From the NCBI RefSeq assembly GCF_002954385.1, contig NZ_MQVY01000003.1, forward strand, positions 83,420-147,419: DNA of 64,000 nt, written 5' to 3'. The DNA comes from Tenacibaculum sp. SG-28. Lineage in GTDB: Bacteria; Bacteroidota; Bacteroidia; Flavobacteriales; Flavobacteriaceae. The first letter of the stretch is position 1, and the number at the start of each line of letters is the position of its first letter. The notes beneath the pieces were generated by a model that worked only from the letters and a program-made list of their open reading frames with translations, made no database searches and was not told the DNA's origin. Of this stretch, positions 37,437 to 47,700 are shown one piece after another. A program made the translations under genes and the position numbers.

Positions 37437-38204
37437 ATGCAAAAAGTTACCAAGATTGTCCTGCTTTTAGCAGTAACAATTCTAGCCTCCTGTGTTGCTA
37501 AAAAAGACATCGTTTACTTTCAATACGATCAAGTAGACCAAACCAATGTAACTAACAGTTACAAGACTATCTTTAAATCAGATGATTTGTTAGAGATTAC
37601 AGTATCTGCATTAGACATTGAAGCTACAAAACCCTTTAATTTACCGGCGGTTAACTTTGCTACAACAACGAATAATGTAGCAGGACCGCCACAGCAGCAA
37701 TCTTACCTTGTAGATAATGAAGGTAATATTGATTTTCCGGTATTAGGAAAACTAAAAATAGCAGGGCTAACACGTGCAGAAACCATAGCAATGCTGAAAG
37801 CCAAATTAGATCCCGATTATGTTAAAAACCCTACAATAAATATTCGTATTGCCAATTATACCGTAACCATTTTAGGAGACGTAAAAAATCCTGGAACCTA
37901 TACCATTCCAAACGAACGTATTACGGTATTAGAGGCTGTTGGATTGGCTGGGGATTTAAATATTTCAGGAGTCCGTTATATCGAGGTGAAAAGAGAGGAA
38001 GGAAAACAAATTACTAGCTATAAACTTGATCTACGCTCTAACCAATTATTTACCTCTCCGGTATATTATTTACAACAAAACGATGTGGTATACGTACAAC
38101 CCAACAAGGCTCGCTATCAATCAGCCTCTGCGAACCAAAACACCGGTTTATTTATTTCAATCGCTGGTTTGATAATTTCCATTTTAGCAATAGTTTCCCG
38201 ATAG
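37437..38204 (+). CDS. Polysaccharide export lipoprotein, Wza-like
   Basis: 255 residues with lipoprotein signal MQKVTKIVLLLAVTILASC. It contains the Poly_export domain (FKSDDLLEITVSALD ... YLVDNEGNIDFPVLGKLKIAGLTRAE), a SLBB domain (YTVTILGDVKNPGTYTIPNERITVLEAVGLAGDL) and a C-terminal hydrophobic helix (GLFISIAGLIISILAIV). It forms the outer-membrane export channel. The next gene (wzc-like) starts 2 bases after its stop. Confidence 0.93.
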   Translation: MQKVTKIVLLLAVTILASCVAKKDIVYFQYDQVDQTNVTNSYKTIFKSDDLLEITVSALDIEATKPFNLPAVNFATTTNNVAGPPQQQSYLVDNEGNIDFPVLGKLKIAGLTRAETIAMLKAKLDPDYVKNPTINIRIANYTVTILGDVKNPGTYTIPNERITVLEAVGLAGDLNISGVRYIEVKREEGKQITSYKLDLRSNQLFTSPVYYLQQNDVVYVQPNKARYQSASANQNTGLFISIAGLIISILAIVSR

Positions 38205-38206
38205 TT

Positions 38207-40579
38207 ATGAATAGAGAAGATTTAAATGCTCCTTTACAGGAGCAAGACACCATTAACATCAGAGCAGAACTAGAAAAATACCTATTTCATTGGAAATGGT
38301 TTATACTTGGTGTACTGTTAGCATTATTAGGTGCCTATACCTACTTACGCTATGCAACCCCAAAATATAACGTTACAAGCACCATCTTAATTAAAGACGA
38401 TAAACAAGGAGGAATCTCCGGGGAGTTAGCCGCCTTTGAAGACCTTGGAATCGTTGGAGGATCTGGTCAAAATCTCGAAAATGAAATTGAAGTAATTAAA
38501 TCTCGAAAATTACTAGGAGATGTAATAACCAATTTAAATTTAAACACATCCTATTATAAAGAGGGAAGGTTAAAAGAGAGTGAACTATATACAAATTCCC
38601 CCATAAAAGTTCTTTTTGCAAAATCTAATCAAGATTTAAATATTAAATTTAGTATACAGCCAAAAGACAGGAATTCTTTTGTCATATTCAATGCCGAAGG
38701 CTCACAAGTAGGTTCTGGGACTTTTGGTGCAGTGACAAAAAATTCTTCTATTGATAGCCTTGTAGTTTACAAAACGGAAAAGTTTACAAAAGAGACTGTA
38801 AACAAAAAAATAAAAGTAAGTATTACACCTTTTAATACCTTAATTGACGGTTTAAGAGTAACAATATCTGTCGCTCCAATTAGTAAGAAATCAAGTGTTT
38901 TAAAACTAAGTATGCAAAGCACCATTATCGAAAAAGCCGAAGACATAGTAAACGAATTAGTAACACAATACAACAACGATGCTATATCGGATAAAAGACT
39001 AGTGTCGGAAAAAACAAATGAATTTATAGCTGAGCGTTTAACCACCATTAGTAAAGAGCTAGCGAAACTAGACGATAACATAAAAGATTTTAAAAATAAA
39101 AATAATATTACAGATATCTCTTCTGAAGCTGAATTAATCTTGCAAACCAACGCAACCAATAGACAAGCAGTAATTCAAGCTACTACAGAATTAAGCTTGG
39201 TAAAGGCTTTAAAAAACGAAATTGGTAGTAAAGAAGAGTTACTTCCGGCCAATCTTGGGTTAGAAGACCCGAACATTGCCAAATCTATCGCGGAGTACAA
39301 TCAATTGTTAATTCAAAAGAAACGTTTACTAAAGAGTGCAGGGCTAAAAAATACCGTCGTCATTGAGGTACAAGAAAATATCGACAATATTCGGTCTTCG
39401 TTACAACGTAGTTTGAGCAACCGCGAGCGTTTACTAGAGATTAACCTAAATACCTTACAAAAAGAAGCAGGCCGCTACAATGCTAAAATAGCTGCCATAC
39501 CTACCCAAGAAAGAGCTTTTTTAGACATTGCACGTTCACAAGAAATCATCGCTGGTTTATACTCGTATTTACTAAAGAAGAAAGAAGAAACCGCCATCTC
39601 TCTTACGGCTAGCGCAGTACCTAATGCGAAAATAATCGATACTGCTTATGGATCTGAAATACCAGTAAGCCCAAAGAAAAACATCATTTACTTGGCGGCA
39701 TTATTATTAGGTTTAATCCTTCCATTTATTTTTATTTACCTAAGAGACCTATTGGATACCAAGGTACATACCAAAAAAGATATCGAAGAGCATACGACTA
39801 TACCGTTTTTGGGAGATATCCCACATTCAGAGGTAAAACAAAAAGTAGTAATTAGTGCGAACGCTCGCTCGAGCGCCGCAGAAGCCTTCCGTCTTATACG
39901 AACGAACTTGGACTTTATGTTACTAAATAATAGTTCGAATCAGGGAGGTAATACCATATTTGTGACTTCTACGACAAGTGGAGAAGGAAAGTCTTTTAGT
40001 TCCATAAACTTGGCAGCTTCGTTATGTTTATCGGGTAAGAAAACCATATTAATTGGTATGGACCTTCGTGCTCCGAAGATCACGGAGTATCTTGAGATAC
40101 CCGATCGTAAAGGAGTAACGAACTACCTAACCAACGATAGTGTAACTTTAGACTCCTTAAAGTTTGGAATTCCAGAGATTCCGAATTTAGACATAATAGC
40201 CTCGGGGGCAATACCTCCGAACCCTGCAGAATTATTAATGAGTGCTAAAATAGAGGTACTATTTAAAACCTTGGCACGAGATTACGATTATGTAATTGTA
40301 GATACCGCACCAACAAACTTGGTAACGGATACCTTACTTATTTCTAAATATGCAGATTTGGTATTCTATGTGGTTCGTGCCAACTACCTAGACAAACGCA
40401 TGCTTGTAGTTCCGCAAACCTTATACCGCGACCAAAAACTCAAAAATATCGCCATCGTACTAAACGACACGGATATGAGTAGAGGTTATGGTTATGGTTA
40501 CGGCTATGGTTATGGTTATGGTTACGGGATACAAGAAGAAACTTCATCGCCATGGTACAAACGAATTTTCAATAGATAA
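38207..40579 (+). CDS. Wzc-like tyrosine autokinase / chain-length regulator
   Basis: 790 residues. N-terminal Wzz domain with flanking membrane helices (near 30-50 and 490-515) and a long coiled-coil periplasmic region. The cytoplasmic BY-kinase has Walker A SGEGKS near 591-596, Walker A' MDLRAPKI and Walker B DYVIVDTAP. The C-terminus is an extreme tyrosine cluster, RGYGYGYG repeated, then EETSSPWYKRIFNR. Autophosphorylation of such clusters controls polymer length and export. The cognate phosphatase gene is convergent, just downstream. Confidence 0.94.
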   Translation: MNREDLNAPLQEQDTINIRAELEKYLFHWKWFILGVLLALLGAYTYLRYATPKYNVTSTILIKDDKQGGISGELAAFEDLGIVGGSGQNLENEIEVIKSRKLLGDVITNLNLNTSYYKEGRLKESELYTNSPIKVLFAKSNQDLNIKFSIQPKDRNSFVIFNAEGSQVGSGTFGAVTKNSSIDSLVVYKTEKFTKETVNKKIKVSITPFNTLIDGLRVTISVAPISKKSSVLKLSMQSTIIEKAEDIVNELVTQYNNDAISDKRLVSEKTNEFIAERLTTISKELAKLDDNIKDFKNKNNITDISSEAELILQTNATNRQAVIQATTELSLVKALKNEIGSKEELLPANLGLEDPNIAKSIAEYNQLLIQKKRLLKSAGLKNTVVIEVQENIDNIRSSLQRSLSNRERLLEINLNTLQKEAGRYNAKIAAIPTQERAFLDIARSQEIIAGLYSYLLKKKEETAISLTASAVPNAKIIDTAYGSEIPVSPKKNIIYLAALLLGLILPFIFIYLRDLLDTKVHTKKDIEEHTTIPFLGDIPHSEVKQKVVISANARSSAAEAFRLIRTNLDFMLLNNSSNQGGNTIFVTSTTSGEGKSFSSINLAASLCLSGKKTILIGMDLRAPKITEYLEIPDRKGVTNYLTNDSVTLDSLKFGIPEIPNLDIIASGAIPPNPAELLMSAKIEVLFKTLARDYDYVIVDTAPTNLVTDTLLISKYADLVFYVVRANYLDKRMLVVPQTLYRDQKLKNIAIVLNDTDMSRGYGYGYGYGYGYGYGIQEETSSPWYKRIFNR
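40484..40530 (+). repeat. Hexanucleotide repeat (GGTTAT)n coding for Gly-Tyr
   Basis: About eight copies of GGTTAT or one-base variants (GGTTAC, GGCTAT) encode the Gly-Tyr tail of the Wzc-like kinase. The unit is two codons, so gain or loss of copies changes the number of tyrosines and keeps the frame. Confidence 0.85.
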
Positions 40580-40602
40580 ATAGATTCATTAGAATATATA
40601 GC

Positions 40603-40630
40603 AAACGCATACAAAATGTATGGCGTTTTT
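40603..40630. terminator. Intrinsic terminator between wzc-like and phosphatase genes
   Basis: AAACGCATAC pairs with GTATGGCGTTT (one bulged G) around AAAAT and ends in T5 on the plus strand. It ends the wzc-like gene, convergent with the phosphatase gene. Confidence 0.7.
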
Positions 40631-40693
40631 AGTTTATTAAAATAGAATTGAAAACAACAATTCTCTTTTGGGCTTAATATTTAAATTTAACTA

Positions 40694-41440
40694 TTATTCT
40701 GTTTTATAAAAAACAGCATTATTAGCAGCTAAATTCTGTACCATTTGAATCGCTTTTTGACTTCCTATTTTAGGTAATAATCGCAGGTGGTTTTGGTGGT
40801 GGGTGTCGGTACCTACAAAATCGTATAAACTTTTTTTTAGTAACTTTTGCGCAGTTTTTTGCACCCCTTTTCCGTATTGTTCAGTTAAGGATAATAAATT
40901 CAACTGGAATACACAGCCTGCTTTTTTTAATTTGTAATACATATTAAAATCGTTGTGGTAAAAATGGTAGCGCTCTGGATGTGCTAAAACAGGCTTATAT
41001 CCTTTTAACTGGATTTGAAACAAAACATCCATCAGATTATACGGTGCATTAAAGTAAGACATTTCTACCAAGATATACTTTCCAGAAAGGGTAAGAATAT
41101 CGTCTGCTTCTAATCGCGCTACAAACTGTTCGTCTAGCATGTATTCTGCTGCAGCACGAAAAGAGATATCGTTAAAGCCTGTCTTTTCCAATTCCAATCT
41201 AACCAAAGCTGCCTTTTCTTGAATGATTTTGGAAGAGTTTGGGTACACGTCGCCCAGAACATGTGGTGTAGTAATAAAATTCTTGATTCCATAGGAATGC
41301 ATTTTTGCAATCAGGGCAATGCTGTCTTCGATATCTTTAGCACCATCATCAATACCTGGCAACAAATGCGAATGTATATCCACAAAGCTATCGGTGAAAA
41401 TTTCGGTTAATGGAACTTCTTTCTTCTTAAGGAAAAACAT
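40694..41440 (-). CDS. PHP-type tyrosine-protein phosphatase, CpsB/YwqE family
   Basis: 248 residues. The metal-binding PHP motifs are visible: FVDIHSHLLPGIDDGAKD near 18-35, TTPHVLGD near 59, AAEYMLD, and FVGTDTHHQNHL near 213. This manganese-dependent enzyme removes phosphate from BY-kinases such as Wzc. It faces the wzc-like gene convergently, which supports a kinase-phosphatase pair controlling capsule or exopolysaccharide synthesis. Confidence 0.92.
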   Translation of the reverse strand: MFFLKKKEVPLTEIFTDSFVDIHSHLLPGIDDGAKDIEDSIALIAKMHSYGIKNFITTPHVLGDVYPNSSKIIQEKAALVRLELEKTGFNDISFRAAAEYMLDEQFVARLEADDILTLSGKYILVEMSYFNAPYNLMDVLFQIQLKGYKPVLAHPERYHFYHNDFNMYYKLKKAGCVFQLNLLSLTEQYGKGVQKTAQKLLKKSLYDFVGTDTHHQNHLRLLPKIGSQKAIQMVQNLAANNAVFYKTE

Positions 41441-41536
41441 ATCAATTAAATTTAAAGTATATAAATATTCAAAATAAGACTATTTTAATAGATATTAATA
41501 TAAAAAACTATTCTATATCAAAAACTACTCCAAAAC

Positions 41537-42790
41537 TTACAAAAAAGAAACTAACTTTTCCAAGGCCATCCCTCTAGATCCTTTTATAAGAATACTCCTA
41601 TTGCTATAGTGCTTACTTTTTAAATACACCATAAGTGCCTCTGTATTCGGAAACTTTTGTAATGGCGACGAAACTTTAGAAAAATGCGTTCCTACCAATA
41701 TGGAATCCTTCAACTTGTAAGCTAGGATCTTTTCTGCTAGATCTTGATGCTCTTGTGCACTATCCGATCCTAATTCAAACATATCGCCGAAAATAACCAA
41801 TTTATTAGCTGCTTCTTGTACAGCAAAACTATCTAGTGCATGCTGCATACTGGTAGGATTGGCATTATAGGCATCTAAAATTATGGTTAACGAATCTTTC
41901 TTTATAATTTGAGAACGATTGTTGGTGGGAACATAGTTGCTAATAGCAGAACAAATCGAAGGCTCTGGAACTTCAAAAGTTACCCCTATTGTAATTGCCG
42001 CAGCAATATTTGTATAGTTATACCCCCCTATGAGTTGAGACGTAATTAAATGGTCATTAAATGTAAGTTGCACAAAAGGCTTGGCTGTTTTGTATATAAT
42101 ATCCGAACTAAAAAAGATACGATTAATCTCTTTTGTACGGGCAACTTGTTTAGCATCTTCCGGGTTGACAATGGCAATTTTATGGTTCTTTCGAAGGTAA
42201 TCGTATAGTTCTGATTTTGCCCGCACTACCCCTTCCAGCGAACCAAAACCTTCTAGATGTGCTTTTCCAAAGTTGGTAATATAGCCATAATCGGGCTGTA
42301 CCAAATCGGATAAAAAAGCAATTTCTTTTGGATGGTTTGCCCCCATCTCTACCACTGCAATTTCCGTGGTAGGGCACATCGATAGTAAGGTTAACGGAAC
42401 ACCAATATGGTTATTAAGGTTCCCTTTGGTGGCCACAACGACATACTTTTTCCTTAAAACGGCATGTATTAATTCTTTACTAGTCGTTTTTCCGTTACTT
42501 CCTGTTAAAGCTACAATAGGAATACCCAATACATTTCGATGGTGTTTCGCGAGTGCTTGCAAGGTTGCTAAAACATCGGATACATGAAAAATATTTGGCG
42601 CGGTAGCATATTTTTCTTCATCAACTACAGCATAAGCAGCACCTTTAGCAATGGCCTCAGCAGCAAAGACATTCCCATTAAAATTAACACCTCTTAAAGC
42701 GAAAAACATGGTGTTTTTACGAATCGAACGGGTGTCGGTGTCTACCAAATAGTGCTCCTGATAAGCAATGTATATTTTTTCTATATTCAT
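41537..42790 (-). CDS. murF: UDP-N-acetylmuramoyl-tripeptide--D-alanyl-D-alanine ligase
   Basis: 417 residues. It adds D-Ala-D-Ala to the peptidoglycan precursor. ATP loop LTGSNGKTTSKEL near 97-109, VVEMGANHPKEIAFL, and the C-terminal YNANPTSMQHALDSF and FGDMFELG are Mur-ligase signatures. I use ATG 42790 (MNIEKIYIAY); the longer frame to 42835 would run through the terminator hairpin at 42805-42830 and adds a non-family start. It lies downstream of gldJ on the same strand. Confidence 0.94.
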   Translation of the reverse strand: MNIEKIYIAYQEHYLVDTDTRSIRKNTMFFALRGVNFNGNVFAAEAIAKGAAYAVVDEEKYATAPNIFHVSDVLATLQALAKHHRNVLGIPIVALTGSNGKTTSKELIHAVLRKKYVVVATKGNLNNHIGVPLTLLSMCPTTEIAVVEMGANHPKEIAFLSDLVQPDYGYITNFGKAHLEGFGSLEGVVRAKSELYDYLRKNHKIAIVNPEDAKQVARTKEINRIFFSSDIIYKTAKPFVQLTFNDHLITSQLIGGYNYTNIAAAITIGVTFEVPEPSICSAISNYVPTNNRSQIIKKDSLTIILDAYNANPTSMQHALDSFAVQEAANKLVIFGDMFELGSDSAQEHQDLAEKILAYKLKDSILVGTHFSKVSSPLQKFPNTEALMVYLKSKHYSNRSILIKGSRGMALEKLVSFL

Positions 42791-42804
42791 AGTATAAAAA
42801 TAAG

Positions 42805-42830
42805 AAACCTCATTGTAAACAATGAGGTTT
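42805..42830 (-). terminator. Terminator between gldJ and murF
   Basis: A perfect 10-bp stem AAACCTCATT/AATGAGGTTT (42805-42814 and 42821-42830) is followed on the minus strand by CTTATTTTT. It reduces read-through from gldJ into murF. Confidence 0.75.
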
Positions 42831-42852
42831 GCCAATATTTTAAAATTTAGAG

Positions 42853-44562
42853 CTACTTGTTTACGTAACGAGGAGTAGCTGTTTTGCTTTTGTTCATCAT
42901 CATAGGCCCCATCTTATCGGTAGCACATCTAAAACCAATATAATTGGTAGCCATGTACTCCGGAAAATAGCGACGCTGCGCAGGGTCTAACCAGTATTCT
43001 CTATCCGCCCAAGAGCCACCTTTATACACACGAGAATTATCACTAATTAAGGTAGTACGGCGTTTCCCATCGTATTTATAGTCATTGATCGTTCTTCCTA
43101 AAGAATCCTTTTCTGCCTCCGGACGTTGGGGTGAATTGTACATACGTGGTTGCCCAATTAACTGGTCTTTGTCTAAATCGTACAATTTAGAAGAAGCCTG
43201 GTCACCATCGTTTAAACTAGAGTTATCTGCTAGGTTATAATTTCTACGCATGTAGGTATCTTCTTTGGTTACCGGGATGTATTTTACGCTACCTGGTAGA
43301 TCCTTAGGAATAATTCTACCACTTTCTAAGGTATCGTATTCAATATCTCCAATTTGATCGCCTACGATAACTACTTTTCCGTCTTCGTTGATTAACTTTT
43401 TAGTAAAAATATTTCCTCTAAAATAATTAAAATCGTTTGCTTCGGCATCGATGATTGGTCGGTACACATCCGATACCCATTCCGCCACGTTGCCAGACAT
43501 ATCGTACAACCCAAAGGCATTTGGTGGATAACTTCTTACAGCATTTGGGATATCTGAACCATCACTACTCCAGCCAGCAATACCACTATAGTTTCCTTTC
43601 CCTTGTTTAAAGTTTGCCAATTGGTCGCCTCGGTTACGCTTATCTCTGTTTCTAGTATACTTACTGCTCCAAGCGTATTTCTTTCTACCACGAATGTTGT
43701 TATACTCTCTGTTTTCAAAAACTGCCTTTGCTGCATATTCCCACTCCACTTCGGTAGGTAGTCTAAACTTTTGGGAAAGAATACCATCGGTAGAGGTAAC
43801 TTGTCTACCGGTGAATTGGCCTTTGGCTGGTTTAGGAGAACCCTTGGTTCTTGCTACTGGTAATCCTTTTTTATAAATAGTTGAATCCCCATCAAAAAGG
43901 GCGTATGGATTGGTTAAATACGCATCGGTATCAAAGTTATTTTTTCCTTTAAAAGAAAGGGAATCGTCTTTGAAAATATTTTTGATAACCCCTTTATCCA
44001 TCAAAATTTTAAGGTTTACGGCATTCGTTCGCCACTTACAGTATTTATTGGCCTGGATCCAGCTTACCCCAACTACAGGGTATTCCGAGTAGGAAGGATG
44101 ACGTAAATAACTTTCGGATAAAAGATTGGTGTTCCCTAAACCTTTACGCCATACTAGCGTATCTGGTAAAATGGAAGAATAAATATGCTTGAATTGTGGT
44201 TCGTCTGGCGGAAATACATCTTTAGTATACTGCATGAACAGCAAGTATTCCGAGTTAGTTACCTCCGTTTCATCCATGTAGAACGAACGAACGTGCATTT
44301 GTCTTGGGGTAGTATTCCAGTCGAACATTACGTCGTCTTGTACTAAACCCATAGTAAAGGTACCTCCTTCAATGTGAATCATTCCTGGGGGAACATTCTT
44401 ACCTGCTTTGTACTCACCCTTTAAGTATCCTCCGTAATTAGGATCGTTAAAGTTCCATCCAGTAAGGGATGACTTTCCTGAGCTTCCATTTTTACTGCTA
44501 CAAGCACTGAGTAAAAATACCGCAATGGTAAAAAAACTAAATAATTTCACTGTACTTTTCAT
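42853..44562 (-). CDS. gldJ: Gliding motility lipoprotein GldJ
   Basis: 569 residues with lipoprotein signal (LLSACSSKNGSS). The FGE-sulfatase-like fold is shown by PPGMIHIEGGTFTMGLVQDD, FYMDETEVTNSEYLLFM, RLPTEVEWEYAAKAVF, YDMSGNVAEWVSDVYRP and the end SRVYKGGSWADREYWLDPAQRRYF ... YIGFRCA. GldJ is an outer-membrane lipoprotein needed for gliding and for type IX secretion in Flavobacterium. Its start faces porU across 148 bases, a usual flavobacterial arrangement. Confidence 0.94.
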   Translation of the reverse strand: MKSTVKLFSFFTIAVFLLSACSSKNGSSGKSSLTGWNFNDPNYGGYLKGEYKAGKNVPPGMIHIEGGTFTMGLVQDDVMFDWNTTPRQMHVRSFYMDETEVTNSEYLLFMQYTKDVFPPDEPQFKHIYSSILPDTLVWRKGLGNTNLLSESYLRHPSYSEYPVVGVSWIQANKYCKWRTNAVNLKILMDKGVIKNIFKDDSLSFKGKNNFDTDAYLTNPYALFDGDSTIYKKGLPVARTKGSPKPAKGQFTGRQVTSTDGILSQKFRLPTEVEWEYAAKAVFENREYNNIRGRKKYAWSSKYTRNRDKRNRGDQLANFKQGKGNYSGIAGWSSDGSDIPNAVRSYPPNAFGLYDMSGNVAEWVSDVYRPIIDAEANDFNYFRGNIFTKKLINEDGKVVIVGDQIGDIEYDTLESGRIIPKDLPGSVKYIPVTKEDTYMRRNYNLADNSSLNDGDQASSKLYDLDKDQLIGQPRMYNSPQRPEAEKDSLGRTINDYKYDGKRRTTLISDNSRVYKGGSWADREYWLDPAQRRYFPEYMATNYIGFRCATDKMGPMMMNKSKTATPRYVNK

Positions 44563-44758
44563 CTATGTCTAATTGTTTTTAAGGGTGCTGCAATTTACAT
44601 AATTTAAATATTCTACCAAGAAATATGAATTATAAAAGGCAGCAGAAACAAAAATATTCGTCATTACGTATAAGCTAACGGAACATTTTTATAAATATTA
44701 TTACGAATCTATGAAAAAGATTAAAATAACTCGCGTTAAAATTCGTTATTTTGTGGGA

Positions 44759-47700
44759 ATGATAAAAAAATACAGTAGTCTTTTTTGTTTACTTTTTGCC
44801 TCGGTGGTACTAAGTCAGTCAGAATCAGTTTTATCGCAAGGTGATTGGTATAAATTTTCTATTGATACAACCGGAGTTTTTAAAATAGACAAAGCTTTTT
44901 TGTCGCAATTGGGAGTAAATACCAGTGGCCTCGACCCAAAAAAAATAAAAATCTACGGGAACGGTGGAAAAATGTTACCGCAAAAAATTAGCGATACAAG
45001 AGCCGAAGACTTGCAAGAATGTGCCATCTATGTTAGTGGAGAGCAAGACGGACGATTTGACAACGAAGACTATCTGTTATTTTACGGAGTAGGACCCCAC
45101 GATTGGAAAGTTACCCCAGCTACCGGGGTTGTTGCACATCGACAAAATATTTACAGTGATACCGCGTATTATTTCCTTACCATCGGAGATACCAATGGAA
45201 AGAGAATAAATACCTACACAGCCCCTTCACAACCAAGCACAACCACCATTAGCACCTACAATGACTATATCTTTTATGAAAAAGAAGCAATTAATCTATT
45301 TGCGGTAGGACGTAAATGGTTTGGCGAAGATTTTAATTTTGAAAACGTACAAAACTTTCGCATTCCTTTTCCGAAGCAAGAAGCAAATAGTGCCCTAACA
45401 GTGCGAGTAAGTGGTGTTACCATATCTTCTTTAAACTCAACCATGAGCGTTACTGCCAACGGAACGAACATAACTACCTTAAATTTCCCGCCCGTCTCTG
45501 GTTCAGGGATAAGTTCCTTAGCGATACAGAGAATCGGAGAAGGTAGGCTTAACAGCAATGCTTCCGATTATGTAGAAGTTTCCATTAGTTATAACAACAA
45601 TGGTTTGCCTTCTGCTAGAGCCTATCTAGATTACATAGAAATTATAGGTACCAAACAATTGTTAGCCACTGGTAAGCAATTTGGTTTTCGAAGTTTTACA
45701 GCAATCAATTCGGGAGAAATCGTTAGCTACAGCATTCAAAACCCAGACAACATCGACCAAGTTTGGCGAGTAACAAATGCCATAGAACCGCAACAAATAG
45801 CAAACAATACTTCTGGTGGAGATTTTCGCTTTGCAGCAGACTCGAATACTTTAGAGGAATTCGTCGTAGTTAATTATTCCGACACCTACCAACCAACGGC
45901 CGTAAATTCTGGTAAAATTGAAAATCAGAACTTACATAACCTCAGCGATATTCAATACCTTATTATTACCGATCAAAGTCTTGTTACCCAAGCCAATCGA
46001 TTAGCGGTCTATCATAGCCAAAATTCGAACCTCAGTACCCAAGTGGTAACTTTAGATCAAATTTACAATGAATTCGCTTCAGGAGTACCCGACATAACCG
46101 GAATTCGAGATTTTATCAAACACCTGAACAATAATTCTACTGGAAATAAAGCACTGCGCTATGTTTGTTTTTTTGGCGACTCCTCTTACGATTACAAAGA
46201 TCGTATAACCGACAATAATAATCTTGTACCTACTTACCATGCGGCACAAAGTTTTGATTTGGTAAATTCGTATGTTACCGACGATTACTTCGTAATGTTA
46301 GACGATGAGGATGGTGAAATGCTAACCTCGGACGCAATTAATATCGCTTCAGGGAGAATTCCAGTAACCACGGCGCTAGAAGCTAAAGAGGTAGTAGATA
46401 AAATACTTAGCTATTACGACACGAATTCCTTTGGAGATTGGCGTAATACTGTTACCTTGCTTGCAGATGACATTGACGTCGTTTCTGACAAATCACTGCA
46501 AACTGGGCTAGAGGGTGTTGCAGACTCTATCAAAAAATACCAACCAATTTTTAACGTTAGGAAAATTTATGCCGATGCCTACAAACAGGAAAATTCTTCT
46601 GGAGGAGAACGCTACCCGGAGGTAAATACCGCCCTAAATAATGCCGTGGAAACAGGCACCCTAGTGTTCAATTATTTTGGCCATGGTGGAGAAGATGGTC
46701 TCGGAGAAGAACGATATTTAGAGACCCCACAAATTGAAGCCTTTAACAACCCTAATACCCTACCACTTTTTATCACGGTTACCTGTGAGTTTTCACGATT
46801 TGACAATCCATTGCGAGAAACTGCAGGAGAGCGTTTGTTTCTCAATAGAAACGGAGGAGCGGTTAGTATGATTACCACTACCCGCGATGTTTTTATATCT
46901 ACTGGTGAACAATTCAACAAAAATTTAAGCCAATACGTATTAGCCTTCGACAATAATAGCAGTAGCATCGCTGAAAATTTGGTAAAAGCAAAAAACACCA
47001 CAAGCAGCGCCCAAAAGTTCTTTATCTATTTCTTTGGAGACCCAGCCATGCGTTTGGCAATTCCCGAACCCAACATTCGTATTACCAAAATGAATGGGGT
47101 AGACATTAGCCAATCGATAGATACGCTTAAAGCACTTTCGAGAGTTTCTTTTTCCGGAACAGTTACTGATACTAATAATGCAGTTTTAAACAATTTTAAC
47201 GGAAAGTTATCGACCATTATTTTCGATAAATCTATCGACAAGCAAACCCTAGATAACGATGGTTTTGGAGTTATCAATACCTTCGACACCCAAGAGAGTA
47301 AATTATTTCGCGGGCAGGCATCGGTAAGCAATGGCCAATTTACCTTTGAATTTATTGTTCCTAAAGACATAAAAATTGCATATGGTACTGGTAAAATTAG
47401 TATGTACGCATCGAATAATAGTACCGATAAAGGAGGCGCTAATTTTGATATTGTCGTTGGAGGAATTAATGAAAATGCTCCTGAAGACAATACTGGCCCG
47501 GAAATTAGTGCATTTCTCAACGACCTATCCTTCGTAGATGGTGGCAACACCAACAGCTCTCCAAATTTAATTGTTAAACTAGCAGACCAAAGTGGCATCA
47601 ATACTTCCATCACTGCCGTAGACCACGATATCGTGGCCATTTTAGACGACAATGCTGCTGAACCTATTATATTAAACGACTTCTACCAAACAGAACTAGA

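Noticed and set aside
47026..47652. 208-codon minus-strand frame within porU
   Set aside because: Antisense to porU coding sequence, no promoter or family features.
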